From contig CAZEKX010000018.1 of the NCBI GenBank assembly GCA_964512955.1, positions 1-31,615 of the forward strand: a stretch of 31,615 nt of DNA, given 5' to 3'. A program made the position numbers and the translations under genes. The notes beneath the pieces are model-generated. The model saw only the letters and a list, made by a program, of their open reading frames with translations. It did not search any database and was not told where the DNA came from. The DNA comes from HGM04593 sp964512955. GTDB lineage: Bacteria; Bacteroidota; Bacteroidia; Bacteroidales; Bacteroidaceae. Of this stretch, positions 7,846 through 17,041 are shown one piece after another (the first letter of the stretch is position 1; the number at the start of each line of letters is the position of its first letter).

Positions 7846-8999
7846 TATTTCAAGTTCTCGTTTTTACGTCTTGTCTCTTTCTCAATATAAGCCTCAGCCA
7901 ACATTATAACCTCCTCGGCTATTTGTTGTGCTGCATTTGGTTTTGCCATCTCCTTTATGTTGTTTTCGAGTTTTTTTATCCTCTCTTCGTCCTTAACTGT
8001 TGCTACAGCAGTTTTTATAAGAGTCTCTTTTGCATCTTTGTCGGCAACATGTATTGCGGCATTCTTGTTTACCAATGCCATTGCATTTTTTGTTTGGTGG
8101 TCTTCCGATACATTTGGTGAAGGAACCAATATTACGGCTTTACCCAATAGTGCAAACTCCGAAATGGAACCTGCTCCGGCACGCGATACGACAAGGTCGG
8201 CTGCTGCCAGTGCATTTGCCATGTTTGTTACGAAGTCGGTAATAATTAGGTTATCGGGCTTACCAATCTCTTCTACTCTCTTCTTCATTTCTTCGAAGTA
8301 GAATTTTCCTGTTTGCCACACGAACTGTATATTGTTGTTTTCTTTTATCAGGTCAATATTGGCAATAACACTCTCGTTCATGCTACGTGCGCCAAGACTG
8401 CCGCCTACAATGAGTATGCAACGTTTCTTAGGGTCTAAATTCATGGCTGTTAAGGCGTCATCGCGTTTTGCTCCTATTGTAAGCAAACTGCCACGAACCG
8501 GGTTTCCTGTTATTTTAATCTTTTCGTGTGGGAAGAAACGTTCCATTCCTTCGTATGCCACACAAATGAGTTTTGCTCTTTTTGAAAGAATTTTATTTGT
8601 TACTCCTGCGTAAGAGTTCTGTTCCTGAATAAGTGTTGGGATATTCATTTTTGCAGCCATCTTAAGAGTTGGCCCACTGGCATATCCACCAACTCCGACG
8701 GCTACCTGCGGTGCAAAATCCTTAATAATCTGCTTAGCCATTTTCTGACTCTTAAATATAAGACGCAACACCTTTATGTTTCTCCATAGATGCTTACGAT
8801 CGAAACCGGCAATAGGTAAACCAATTATTTTATAACCTGCTTCGGGAACACGTTGCATCTCCATACGGTTTTCTGCTCCCACGAACAGAATCTCGGCATT
8901 GGGATGCTTGCTTTTTATGGCATCGGCAATAGATAGTGCCGGAAATATATGACCACCTGTGCCACCACCGCTAATTATAATTCTGTAATCTCTTTTCAT
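7845..8999 (-). CDS. murG: UDP-GlcNAc--MurNAc-pentapeptide-undecaprenol GlcNAc transferase
   Basis: MurG converts lipid I to lipid II by transferring GlcNAc, on the inner face of the membrane. The 384-residue product begins with the donor/acceptor glycine loop ISGGGTGGHIFPALSIA (GGGTGGH at 11-17). It has the second glycine motif GGSLGARSMN, and the C-terminal nucleotide-sugar site VVSRAGAGSISEFALLGKAVILVPSP with the downstream EDHQTKNA, all GT28/MurG hallmarks. It lies 19 nt after ftsW and overlaps murC by one base, placing it between the polymerase and the first ligase. Confidence 0.97.
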   Translation of the reverse strand: MKRDYRIIISGGGTGGHIFPALSIADAIKSKHPNAEILFVGAENRMEMQRVPEAGYKIIGLPIAGFDRKHLWRNIKVLRLIFKSQKMAKQIIKDFAPQVAVGVGGYASGPTLKMAAKMNIPTLIQEQNSYAGVTNKILSKRAKLICVAYEGMERFFPHEKIKITGNPVRGSLLTIGAKRDDALTAMNLDPKKRCILIVGGSLGARSMNESVIANIDLIKENNNIQFVWQTGKFYFEEMKKRVEEIGKPDNLIITDFVTNMANALAAADLVVSRAGAGSISEFALLGKAVILVPSPNVSEDHQTKNAMALVNKNAAIHVADKDAKETLIKTAVATVKDEERIKKLENNIKEMAKPNAAQQIAEEVIMLAEAYIEKETRRKNENLK

Positions 9000-9018
9000 G
9001 GTTATTTTTCCTCTGTTT

Positions 9019-10299
9019 TTATTCCGCTACCGGAGTATTATTAATGTTTTCTTCTTTGTTAAGTCGTTTTACATAACGGCTTACCGACAATATTATACCA
9101 ATATAAACACAATTTATAAGAATAGATGTTCCTCCCTGGCTCACAAGTGGCAACGGTTGTCCTGTAACAAAATCTCCAACGGAAATGAACATGTGCATCA
9201 TTGCCTGCATGGTTATTATTACAGCCACACCCATGACAAGAAATGCCGGGTAGGGGTCTTCGCATTTATTTGCAATCTTTCCGCTTCGGTATAACAATGT
9301 GAGGTATAATAAAAGTACTGCAACCCCTCCAATCCATCCAAGTTCCTCTATTATTATAGAATATATAAAATCGGAATAGGCATGTGGAATAAAATCGCGC
9401 TGTACCGAGTTGCCCGGTCCTTTACCAAATAATCCGCTTGTGCCTATGGCCAACTTTGAATACATCTTTTGCTCATTACCCTCTTTCAAGGAGTGCTTGT
9501 AGTACTGTTCCGGGGTCATGTCTTTGTCGGCTCCGTTAACATCTACCAGGCGGTGTTTCCATGTGAGCATTTTACGCTGAAAACTGTTACCGTTTTTGGC
9601 ACTCTCTGGGGTTGACATTATAACTGCCAAGCATAAACCACCTGCCAATATAGCCGAACCGACAAGAGTAAACATGTGCCATTTATTTACCTGCCCAATA
9701 AACATCATCATAAATAGTGTTGCACCTACAATGATAACTGTCGATAGGTTCTCTAAAAATATCAATCCGCAGGGTATAATGGATATTGCAATAATTGTCA
9801 GCATCGTATAGTCCTTCTTGTTATCCTCATTCTGAGGCCGCAGATGAACTAATGACATTGCCGATGTTAACGATAGAAAAGTTCCCTCTTTGGTCTGTGC
9901 CTTTGCCAGGATAAGTGCTGTCATCATCACTAATCCCATTTTAGCAATTTCCAATGGCTGAAAACGTACGCCAAGCAATGTTACCCAACGTGAACTATCA
10001 TTTAATCGGTCGCCACCAATAAGAGCGTATATAAGAAAAATGACACCCGATATATATATAAGTTTTGTGAATATCTTTATCCACTCTATCTTTAGATTAT
10101 GAATAAACCACACTACACCTACTCCGGCAATTAGGAATAGTGCATGTTTTGTTATAGGTTGCCAATAATTCCCTGAGCCATAGGTTTGTCGGCTTGTCGC
10201 GCTGAATACCTCTATTAACGACAATGCGCACAGTATAAAGAAGATAGCCCAAACTACTCTGTCTCCTTTGAATATTCTTCTTGTGATACCTTTGCCCAT
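9019..10299 (-). CDS. ftsW: SEDS peptidoglycan polymerase FtsW
   Basis: FtsW is the septal SEDS glycosyltransferase that polymerises lipid II together with its partner transpeptidase. The 426-residue product has about ten membrane segments. It carries the family's conserved loop GTSGLFGKGPGNSVQRDFIPHAYSDFIYSIIIEELG, and near the end PLPLVSQGGTSILINC, the SEDS signature. RodA is the alternative, but the location in the dcw cluster beside murG and murD and downstream of ftsI supports FtsW. A charged insertion (LRPQNEDNKKDY) sits in a loop in the first half. It starts 12 nt after murD. Confidence 0.95.
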   Translation of the reverse strand: MGKGITRRIFKGDRVVWAIFFILCALSLIEVFSATSRQTYGSGNYWQPITKHALFLIAGVGVVWFIHNLKIEWIKIFTKLIYISGVIFLIYALIGGDRLNDSSRWVTLLGVRFQPLEIAKMGLVMMTALILAKAQTKEGTFLSLTSAMSLVHLRPQNEDNKKDYTMLTIIAISIIPCGLIFLENLSTVIIVGATLFMMMFIGQVNKWHMFTLVGSAILAGGLCLAVIMSTPESAKNGNSFQRKMLTWKHRLVDVNGADKDMTPEQYYKHSLKEGNEQKMYSKLAIGTSGLFGKGPGNSVQRDFIPHAYSDFIYSIIIEELGWIGGVAVLLLYLTLLYRSGKIANKCEDPYPAFLVMGVAVIITMQAMMHMFISVGDFVTGQPLPLVSQGGTSILINCVYIGIILSVSRYVKRLNKEENINNTPVAE

Positions 10300-10311
10300 A
10301 TACTCTCTGTT

Positions 10312-11646
10312 CTATTTATATTTTTCAACTTCGCTCTTGAATTGTTCGCCTCGGTCTTCATAACTCCTGAACAGGTCGAAACTTGCACAACAAGGACTCA
10401 GTAGAACTGTCTCACCGTTTTTTGCCATTCTTCGTGCTTCATAAACGCACTCTTGCATGGAGTGTACGTCTGCTGTAGGAATGCCAAAACCGTCGAAGAA
10501 GGTGTGAAGTTTACTATTGTCCACCCCTAAAAATATCAGTCCGTTACACTTCTCACGTACCAAGTCGGCAATTTCGTTATAGTCATTTCCTTTATCTTTA
10601 CCACCGAGAATAAGTATGGTCTTTCTCTTCATGCTTTGCAGGGCATACCAGCAACTGTTTACATTTGTCGCTTTAGAGTCATTTATATATTCAATACCAT
10701 CTATTACAGCAACTCTCTCTAAACGATGCTCTACACCGCTGAAACTCTTTAATGCCTCACGTATTGTCTCTTTTCGTATACCGGCAACATTCGCCGATAT
10801 TCCTGCCGCCATAGAATTGTATAAATTATGCTTACCGGTGAGCGATAGCTCTTCTTGTTCCATGTTGAATGGAGTAGGCTCTGTAAAAATTATTTTATGC
10901 TCTTCGGTATATGCTACCAAACCATCTTTCTTGTTCTCGGCAAAAGGATACAATTTGCCATGTCTGTGTTTAGGCAGTTCGTTTTGTATTATAGGGTCAT
11001 CGTTCCAGAACACAAATGCATCGTCGGGTTGCTGGTTTTGCAAAATACGAAACTTTGCATCGATATAGTTCTGCATCTTGTGTTCGTAACGGTCGAGGTG
11101 GTCGGGGGTTATATTCATAAGTACCGCTACATTTGCACGGAACTCATACATGTTGTCTAACTGAAAACTGCTCAACTCCACAATGTAGTAATCTTTGTCG
11201 CCTTCGGCAACCTGTAATGCAAGACTGTTACCAATGTTGCCGGCAAGTCCTACATTCAATCCTGCCTCCTTAAATATATGATATATAAGCGACGTTGTAG
11301 TTGTCTTGCCATTACTTCCGGTAATGCAAATCATCTTTGCCTTTGTGTATCTTCCTGCAAACTCAATCTCCGAAATTATAGGTATTCCTGCATCACTTGC
11401 TCTCTTTACCATTGGTGCATCGCACGGTATTCCGGGGCTTTTAATTATCTCCTGTGCATTTAGAATGAGATGTTCGGTATGTTGTTTCTCTTCCCACTCT
11501 ATGCAATGCTCATCGAGCACTCTTTTATATTTATCCGATATACTGCCGAAATCCGAAACAAATACCTCGAATCCCAATTTGTTTGCAAGAATGGCTGCAC
11601 CACAACCGCTCTCACCTGCACCCAGTATAACAATCCTCTTATTCAT
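10312..11646 (-). CDS. murD: UDP-N-acetylmuramoylalanine--D-glutamate ligase
   Basis: MurD adds D-glutamate to UDP-MurNAc-L-Ala in the cytoplasm. The 444-residue product has an N-terminal Rossmann-like domain (ILGAGESGCGAA), the central P-loop CITGSNGKTTTT (about 108-118), the conserved IVELSSFQLD and NITPDHLDRY, and a C-terminal domain with YINDSKATNVNS and the late VLLSPCCASFDLF; the last two are typical of MurD. It starts 5 nt after the mraY stop and precedes ftsW by 12 nt. Confidence 0.97.
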   Translation of the reverse strand: MNKRIVILGAGESGCGAAILANKLGFEVFVSDFGSISDKYKRVLDEHCIEWEEKQHTEHLILNAQEIIKSPGIPCDAPMVKRASDAGIPIISEIEFAGRYTKAKMICITGSNGKTTTTSLIYHIFKEAGLNVGLAGNIGNSLALQVAEGDKDYYIVELSSFQLDNMYEFRANVAVLMNITPDHLDRYEHKMQNYIDAKFRILQNQQPDDAFVFWNDDPIIQNELPKHRHGKLYPFAENKKDGLVAYTEEHKIIFTEPTPFNMEQEELSLTGKHNLYNSMAAGISANVAGIRKETIREALKSFSGVEHRLERVAVIDGIEYINDSKATNVNSCWYALQSMKRKTILILGGKDKGNDYNEIADLVREKCNGLIFLGVDNSKLHTFFDGFGIPTADVHSMQECVYEARRMAKNGETVLLSPCCASFDLFRSYEDRGEQFKSEVEKYK

Positions 11647-11651
11647 TTATA

Positions 11652-12911
11652 TTATCTTATTTTAAGTGTCATTAGTGTAATAGCCGCCATAATTATTGTT
11701 ACAATCCAGAAACGAACAGTTATCTTTGCTTCGTGCATAGGTTGTTTAGGCCCTTTAAGCAAGTAACGACATTCGGGGTCGAGTTTTTCATCTTTAACAT
11801 TATAATGATGATGCAATGGCGTGTATCTGAAAATTCTCTGTCTTATTCCTCTCTTTTTACCCTGCTTAAAGTATGCTACCTGCATAATCACCGAAAGGTT
11901 CTCGGCGACAAATATACCACAGAGTAATACCAGCAGTATCTCTTTATGTATAAGTATTGCAATAACTGCAATTATACCTCCAATGCTCAGGCTTCCTGTA
12001 TCGCCCATGAACACTTGTGCAGGGAATGAATTGTACCACAAAAAACCAATGAGGGCACCAATGAAGGCACAACAGAATACAACAACCTCCTCGCTGCCGG
12101 GTAAAAACATAATATTAAGATATTCTGCCCAATTGACATGACTCGAAACATAAGCAAGTACTGCAAGAGCCACACCAATTATTGCTGCATTTCCTGCCAA
12201 CATTCCATCCATACCGTCATTCAGGTTTGCTCCATTCGATACAGCAGTTACTATGAAAATTGTTACAACAACGAATAGAATCCATCCGGCGGCATGCTTG
12301 TATTTTCCACAGAAACTCATAATCTCGGAATAATCGAGGTTATGGTTTTTTATAAAAGGTATAGTTGTTTTGTTCAGTTTCTCATGTTTACTTCGATGAA
12401 CCACCTCTGTTTGCTGGTTTGGACGTTCAATGGTTACGTTCTCTCTCATAACTGCTTGTGGACTTAAATAGAGAGTGATACCTATTACTAATCCAAGAAT
12501 TACTTGTGCAGCAACCTTTACCTTGCCTGGTATACCATCCTTATTCTTTTTAAAGGTTTTTATGTAGTCATCGGCAAATCCCACAAGTCCCAACCACACT
12601 GTTGTAACAAGCAATAATATCATGTAGATATTGCTCAAACGTCCTACCAATAGGCAAGGGATAAGTATGGAAACAATAATAATGAGTCCGCCCATGGTAG
12701 GTACACCCACCTTTAGATTGGTTTTATCGAAATCGCGCAGAGTTTCCGAAATTTGTCTTTTTCGAAAGAAACGTATAAAAAACTCTCCGAATATTGTTGA
12801 AATAAGCAATGCCAATACAATAGCACTCAGAGCCCTGAACGAGGTGTATGTAAATAGTCTCGCTCCGGGAAAATCACTCTCCTGCAACAGTCTGAATAGT
12901 TCGTTTAGCAT
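11652..12911 (-). CDS. mraY: Phospho-N-acetylmuramoyl-pentapeptide transferase
   Basis: MraY moves phospho-MurNAc-pentapeptide onto undecaprenyl phosphate to make lipid I in the membrane. The 419-residue product is polytopic. It has GFADDYIK with the catalytic aspartates, NGANLNDGMDGM, VFMGDTGSLSIGG and the C-terminal TPLHHHYN histidine loop, all MraY signatures. It is about 60 residues longer than the E. coli enzyme (360). The excess is mainly a charged segment of roughly 50 residues (around ERPNQQTEVVHRSKHEKLNK) after the membrane segment containing VIGITLYLSP. It lies between murE (12 nt) and murD (5 nt). Confidence 0.97.
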   Translation of the reverse strand: MLNELFRLLQESDFPGARLFTYTSFRALSAIVLALLISTIFGEFFIRFFRKRQISETLRDFDKTNLKVGVPTMGGLIIIVSILIPCLLVGRLSNIYMILLLVTTVWLGLVGFADDYIKTFKKNKDGIPGKVKVAAQVILGLVIGITLYLSPQAVMRENVTIERPNQQTEVVHRSKHEKLNKTTIPFIKNHNLDYSEIMSFCGKYKHAAGWILFVVVTIFIVTAVSNGANLNDGMDGMLAGNAAIIGVALAVLAYVSSHVNWAEYLNIMFLPGSEEVVVFCCAFIGALIGFLWYNSFPAQVFMGDTGSLSIGGIIAVIAILIHKEILLVLLCGIFVAENLSVIMQVAYFKQGKKRGIRQRIFRYTPLHHHYNVKDEKLDPECRYLLKGPKQPMHEAKITVRFWIVTIIMAAITLMTLKIR

Positions 12912-12923
12912 ATCTGTCTACTT

Positions 12924-14378
12924 TTATGCGTTGAAAATCTCACGAATAACCTCTTTGTCATCAAAATGGTGTTTCACTCCCTTGATATCTTGGTAATTTT
13001 CATGCCCTTTACCGGCAACTACCACAACATCGCCCTTTTGTGCAAGTGCGCATGCTGTACGTATAGCCTCTTTACGGTCTACTATCGATATAACCTTTTT
13101 CTTTTGTTCTGGTGTCAATCCCTCAAGCATGTCATTTATAATATCCTGCGGCTCCTCAAAACGTGGATTATCCGATGTTATTATTACTTTACTGCTTGCC
13201 TTTACTGCCTCTTGTGCCATGATGGGGCGTTTCCCTTTATCACGGTTACCGCCGGCACCTACAACGGTAATCACATTACCTCGTCCGCGAAGTACCTCAT
13301 TAACGGTTCCAAGTACATTTTTAATAGCATCGGGGGTATGGGCATAATCCACAATTGCTGAATAACCATCATTTGAGTGTAGTGCTTCAAAACGTCCCGA
13401 AACAGGTTTCAGTGTACTTAATATGCAAAGAACCTCATCCTGCTTTTTACCAAGTTCCACTGCTGCACCGAATATCGCAAGCAGGTTGCTTACATTGAAT
13501 CGTCCTGTGAGCAATGTATTAAATTCTGTGTTATTAAACTCCAGTAACATGCCGTCGAGGTGTGTTTCCAATATGCGGGCCTTGTAATCGCATATTGTAC
13601 GTGTAGAGTATTTCTTTATGTCTGCACGGCAGTTTTGCACCATAACCGGTCCGTTCTTGTCGTCGAGGTTTGTCAGAGCAAAGGTATCACGTGGCAACAT
13701 ATCGAAGAAACTTTTTTTGCTTCTCAAATAGTTTTCCATTGTTTCATGAAAATCGATATGGTCTCGTGTCAGGTTTGTGAATATGCCACCTGCAAAACAT
13801 AGTCCGCCAACTCGTTGTTGTGCCAAGGCATGTGAACTAACTTCCATAAAGGCATACTCGCATCCTTCGCTCACCATGCGACCGAGCAAATAGTTAAGTG
13901 TTATGGCATCGGGGGTGGTATGTGTGGCAGGGATTTCTTCATCGTTTATGTAGTTGCATACGGTAGAAATCAATCCGCATTTATGTCCCATCTGTCGGAA
14001 TAGTTCATATAATAATGTAGCAATGGTCGTTTTCCCGTTTGTACCGGTTACACCCACCAGTTTAAGATGTTGAGTAGGGTTGCCGTAAAATGTTGTGGCA
14101 ATTGTTCCTACCACCTCTTGTACATCCTCCACCTTAATATATGCCACATCTGGTTTTGTATGTTCAGGCATGGTTTCACATACTATGGCGGTAGCCCCTT
14201 TCTCTTCCGCAACCGGAATGTAGGTATGTCCATCGGTTTGGGTACCTCGCATGGCTATAAATAAATCACCTTGCTTAACAAGACGTGAGTCTATGTTTAC
14301 ACCGTTTATCTCAACCTCCTCTTTTGGTAGTAGTAGTTGTGTATAACGGATATTTCTGAATAGTTCACTTAGTTTCAT
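12924..14378 (-). CDS. murE: UDP-MurNAc-L-Ala-D-Glu--meso-diaminopimelate ligase
   Basis: MurE adds the third stem-peptide residue. The 484-residue product shows NIDSRLVKQGDLFIAM in the UDP-binding domain, the P-loop TGTNGKT (111-117), EVSSHALAQQRV, and the C-terminal domain with VDYAHTPDAI and GAGGNRDKGKRP. The substrate-specificity motif DNPR (403-406) is present, which in characterised MurE enzymes marks meso-diaminopimelate rather than L-lysine. So this organism should have DAP-type peptidoglycan. It starts 18 nt after ftsI. Confidence 0.97.
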   Translation of the reverse strand: MKLSELFRNIRYTQLLLPKEEVEINGVNIDSRLVKQGDLFIAMRGTQTDGHTYIPVAEEKGATAIVCETMPEHTKPDVAYIKVEDVQEVVGTIATTFYGNPTQHLKLVGVTGTNGKTTIATLLYELFRQMGHKCGLISTVCNYINDEEIPATHTTPDAITLNYLLGRMVSEGCEYAFMEVSSHALAQQRVGGLCFAGGIFTNLTRDHIDFHETMENYLRSKKSFFDMLPRDTFALTNLDDKNGPVMVQNCRADIKKYSTRTICDYKARILETHLDGMLLEFNNTEFNTLLTGRFNVSNLLAIFGAAVELGKKQDEVLCILSTLKPVSGRFEALHSNDGYSAIVDYAHTPDAIKNVLGTVNEVLRGRGNVITVVGAGGNRDKGKRPIMAQEAVKASSKVIITSDNPRFEEPQDIINDMLEGLTPEQKKKVISIVDRKEAIRTACALAQKGDVVVVAGKGHENYQDIKGVKHHFDDKEVIREIFNA

Positions 14379-14396
14379 ATATCTTGTTTATTTAAT

Positions 14397-16625
14397 TCAT
14401 GGTTTTAATGTTAATAACACATAGTCGCCTCTTCTTGCATGCTGTCCGACCTGTATACTTTGGGATGTAACTCTTCCATGGCCGCTAATGCTCACCTTTA
14501 AACCAATTTTTCTCATCAGGTATAGAGCATCTTTTGCTCCCATACCTATCACATTAGGAACAATATCCTCCTTAATTTCATGTGGTTTAAGTGTTAATGT
14601 TCCTTTTTCGTCGTTCTCCAAAGAACCCCATGTCGGCTCGTCGTCATAATCGGATACATTGTCATCCTCTACATCAATATCAACTTCGTCGAACAGATAG
14701 TTGGCTGCAGTTATGTTTCCTTTCTTAATGGTAGGTGTTGTTGTATGTATTGTATCTTTTGCCTGGTCTAGTGCAAGACGCATCTCTTTTGCCGACACCT
14801 TTTCGGCAATCTCTTTTAGTACCGGTGCCGACACCGAACCACCGCCACCTGCTTTATTACTTAATACTTGTACAATACAAGTGTATTCCGGTGCATCGGC
14901 GGGGAAGAATCCGCAGAAACTATAGAGATTTAGTTTTCCGCTTTTTTGATAACCACCTACACCCGACACATTTGCAGTTCCTGTTTTTCCTGCAATCAGT
15001 AATTTGCTCGATTGCGCGCTCTTACCAGTTCTTTTTCTTGAGTCTCCATTGACAACTGCGATAAGAGCCTTTTTTAATATCTCTACAGTGTAATCCGACA
15101 ACATTCCTTCGCGTAAAACACGTGTAGGGAACTCTTCAACTACCACTCCATCCTTCATTACAGCCTTTACCAAACGTGGAGCCATTTGGTTACCATTGTT
15201 TGCAATAGTGTTGTAGAATGTCAACATGTTAATGGCTGTCATGGCAATGGAGTATCCGTAGGACATTGTCATTAATGTAATGTTTTTTGCATGGACCTTG
15301 TCTACATCTGTTATAGATGGTGTTACCTCTGAGTCTATCAGTTTGTAGTTTTCATCCATTCCAAAACGTTTTAATGTTTTTATAAACTTACCTTGAGTAT
15401 TATCGGCTGCATATCTCTCTGCTACCATCTGTATCATACCAACATTCGAAGAGTGCATCAATACATCGTCGATATCATAAAACTTCTGTCCTTCCAATGG
15501 CTTGACAAGGTCTTCTCGCTCTCTTTTCCAGAAACTATGTTTACCGTTGTAGGTGGGAACAGAGTCGTTTGCTTTAAGTTTTCCGTCCTCCAGTGCCGCG
15601 GCAAGAGCCACGGTCTTGAATATTGAACCGGGTTCCATTCTACGACTCAGTGCATGATTCTCGGTTATATTGTATTCGCTCTGTTCAAAAGTTTCGATAT
15701 AGTGCCCCTCAGCCATTCTTGTAAGGTTTACAATGGCCTTTATATCACCGGTTTTTGTCTCCATAAGAATACACCATCCTGCCAATCCATCATGCTCTTT
15801 TATTTTTTTGCTTAATGCCTGTTCGCAAATATCTTGCATATCGGTGTTTATGGTGGTTTGAATATCCTTGCCATCTATTGGTGCAAGGTCAATTGTAACT
15901 CTTGACTTTAACTTATGCCCCCAACCCGGTTTGCCTCTGAGAACCTCATCGAATCTTTTCTCTAAGCCGTATGTTGTCCACACCTTTTCGTTGCTTTTCT
16001 CCGTTTCACTCTCTTTTGCATTGCCTAATGTGCTTACAGCGAGTGAACCAAAAAGTTTCTTTCTCTCCTTCTTCTCCACTACCTTAAGTCCCGAGTATGC
16101 TACCGGACGCGACAATATGGGTAATTCCTTAATTTGCTTATACTGTGTATAAGAGAGGTCTATTACCAGTGGAAACAGACTATACTCTCTTCTTTTGGGT
16201 AGACGTTTTCTTTGCAACTCCAACCCTTTGTTTAAATGATTCTCATACTCTTTGGAACTCCAACGTGGAACGACACGCGCAAGTTCTTTACACAATGCTT
16301 TAATATTATTGCGCCAAACAGTATCTTTTTTCGCCAACACCTTTTCTTGCATAATTTTATTCTTGTCGGTGTAGTCGAAGTCTATAAATATATTATATTT
16401 CACATGGTTGCACACCAATAGTTCGCCATTGTCGCTCAAGATATTGCCTCTTGTTGCCGGCAATGGAATATTGGTTTTCACCTGAAAACTTGCAACCTCT
16501 TCCCAAAAGTTCTTTTGCAACATAATGAATGCAGCCTTTCCGGCTATAACGACACCCCATGCTACAAATACAAAAAGTACAAGCAGGTTAAAACGAAATA
16601 TTATGTCCTTTCTAAAATCGAACAT
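14397..16625 (-). CDS. ftsI: Septal peptidoglycan transpeptidase (class B PBP) with C-terminal PASTA domain
   Basis: This is a monofunctional transpeptidase that crosslinks septal peptidoglycan, the likely partner of FtsW. The 742 residues comprise a short cytoplasmic tail, one membrane segment (about 12-35), a dimerisation domain (LPATRGNILSDNG), and the transpeptidase domain. The three penicillin-binding motifs are S334-I-F-K (acyl serine), S392-S-N394 and K547-T-G549. A D/E-rich linker leads to one PASTA domain (IVPNVIGMGAKDALYLMRKIGL to the end). E. coli FtsI (588 residues) lacks PASTA; Firmicute Pbp2x/SpoVD have it. A longer reading from a TTG at 16646 exists, but the ATG at 16625 (MFDFRKDIIFRF) gives a normal N-terminus and a 13-nt gap to ftsL, so I chose it. 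Confidence 0.93.
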   Translation of the reverse strand: MFDFRKDIIFRFNLLVLFVFVAWGVVIAGKAAFIMLQKNFWEEVASFQVKTNIPLPATRGNILSDNGELLVCNHVKYNIFIDFDYTDKNKIMQEKVLAKKDTVWRNNIKALCKELARVVPRWSSKEYENHLNKGLELQRKRLPKRREYSLFPLVIDLSYTQYKQIKELPILSRPVAYSGLKVVEKKERKKLFGSLAVSTLGNAKESETEKSNEKVWTTYGLEKRFDEVLRGKPGWGHKLKSRVTIDLAPIDGKDIQTTINTDMQDICEQALSKKIKEHDGLAGWCILMETKTGDIKAIVNLTRMAEGHYIETFEQSEYNITENHALSRRMEPGSIFKTVALAAALEDGKLKANDSVPTYNGKHSFWKREREDLVKPLEGQKFYDIDDVLMHSSNVGMIQMVAERYAADNTQGKFIKTLKRFGMDENYKLIDSEVTPSITDVDKVHAKNITLMTMSYGYSIAMTAINMLTFYNTIANNGNQMAPRLVKAVMKDGVVVEEFPTRVLREGMLSDYTVEILKKALIAVVNGDSRKRTGKSAQSSKLLIAGKTGTANVSGVGGYQKSGKLNLYSFCGFFPADAPEYTCIVQVLSNKAGGGGSVSAPVLKEIAEKVSAKEMRLALDQAKDTIHTTTPTIKKGNITAANYLFDEVDIDVEDDNVSDYDDEPTWGSLENDEKGTLTLKPHEIKEDIVPNVIGMGAKDALYLMRKIGLKVSISGHGRVTSQSIQVGQHARRGDYVLLTLKP

Positions 16626-16638
16626 GGCGATACAATGG

Positions 16639-16980
16639 TTATTCAATTAAAAATGGTGGGTGTGTTGCCACTTTTAAGGCACTCTCATTCCTGTTTATAT
16701 ACTCTTCTATACGAGATTGTCTGCTCTTCTCCGAAAATTCACTTTGTAATGTTAGAACATCGTATTTTAAATCTTCTCTGACACGTTTTAATGACTCAAT
16801 CTCTGTCAGTTCATGCTGAAAAGCATATCTGTTGCTTACATATATAAAAGTGTATATAACAATTAAGGCAAACAGCCATCCGTTATCGGTAAAAGCTTTG
16901 CTACGTAAGAATTTGCCACCTATTATGTAAGTCAGCAAACCTTGTTTTTTCTTATCTTTCTTATTTACATTCTCCTCCAT
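16639..16980 (-). CDS. FtsL-like bitopic division protein
   Basis: A 113-residue protein with a lysine-rich cytoplasmic N-terminus, one membrane segment (about 34-50, GWLFALIVIYTFIYVSN), and a charged extracytoplasmic helix with heptad-like spacing (about 55-95). This topology and size, and the position between rsmH and ftsI where ftsL sits in most dcw clusters, identify it as the FtsL-equivalent. FtsL partners FtsB and FtsQ and activates FtsWI. Sequence identity to characterised FtsL cannot be shown by eye because the family conserves topology more than sequence. The gap to rsmH (61 nt) is the largest within the cluster. Confidence 0.78.
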   Translation of the reverse strand: MEENVNKKDKKKQGLLTYIIGGKFLRSKAFTDNGWLFALIVIYTFIYVSNRYAFQHELTEIESLKRVREDLKYDVLTLQSEFSEKSRQSRIEEYINRNESALKVATHPPFLIE

Positions 16981-17041
16981 GGTTGTCGTCTTTTCAAGAG
17001 ATATTCAATGGTTTTGTGGTAAAGAAAATCTCCATTAAATC

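Noticed and set aside
10616..11068. 150-residue plus-strand open frame inside murD
   Set aside because: It is antisense to a well-conserved Mur ligase, has no recognisable motif and matches no regulatory signal. Similar frames opposite ftsZ (2559-3017, 3845-4303), mfd (21230-21736) and dnaG (30330-30761) were rejected for the same reason.
16626..16646. TTG start of ftsI overlapping ftsL by 8 nt
   Set aside because: An ATG at 16625 gives a normal short cytoplasmic tail before the membrane segment and a 13-nt gap to ftsL.
16994..17035. 13-codon micro-ORF between rsmH and ftsL (minus)
   Set aside because: Too short and without any sign of a ribosome site or conservation; chance is sufficient.
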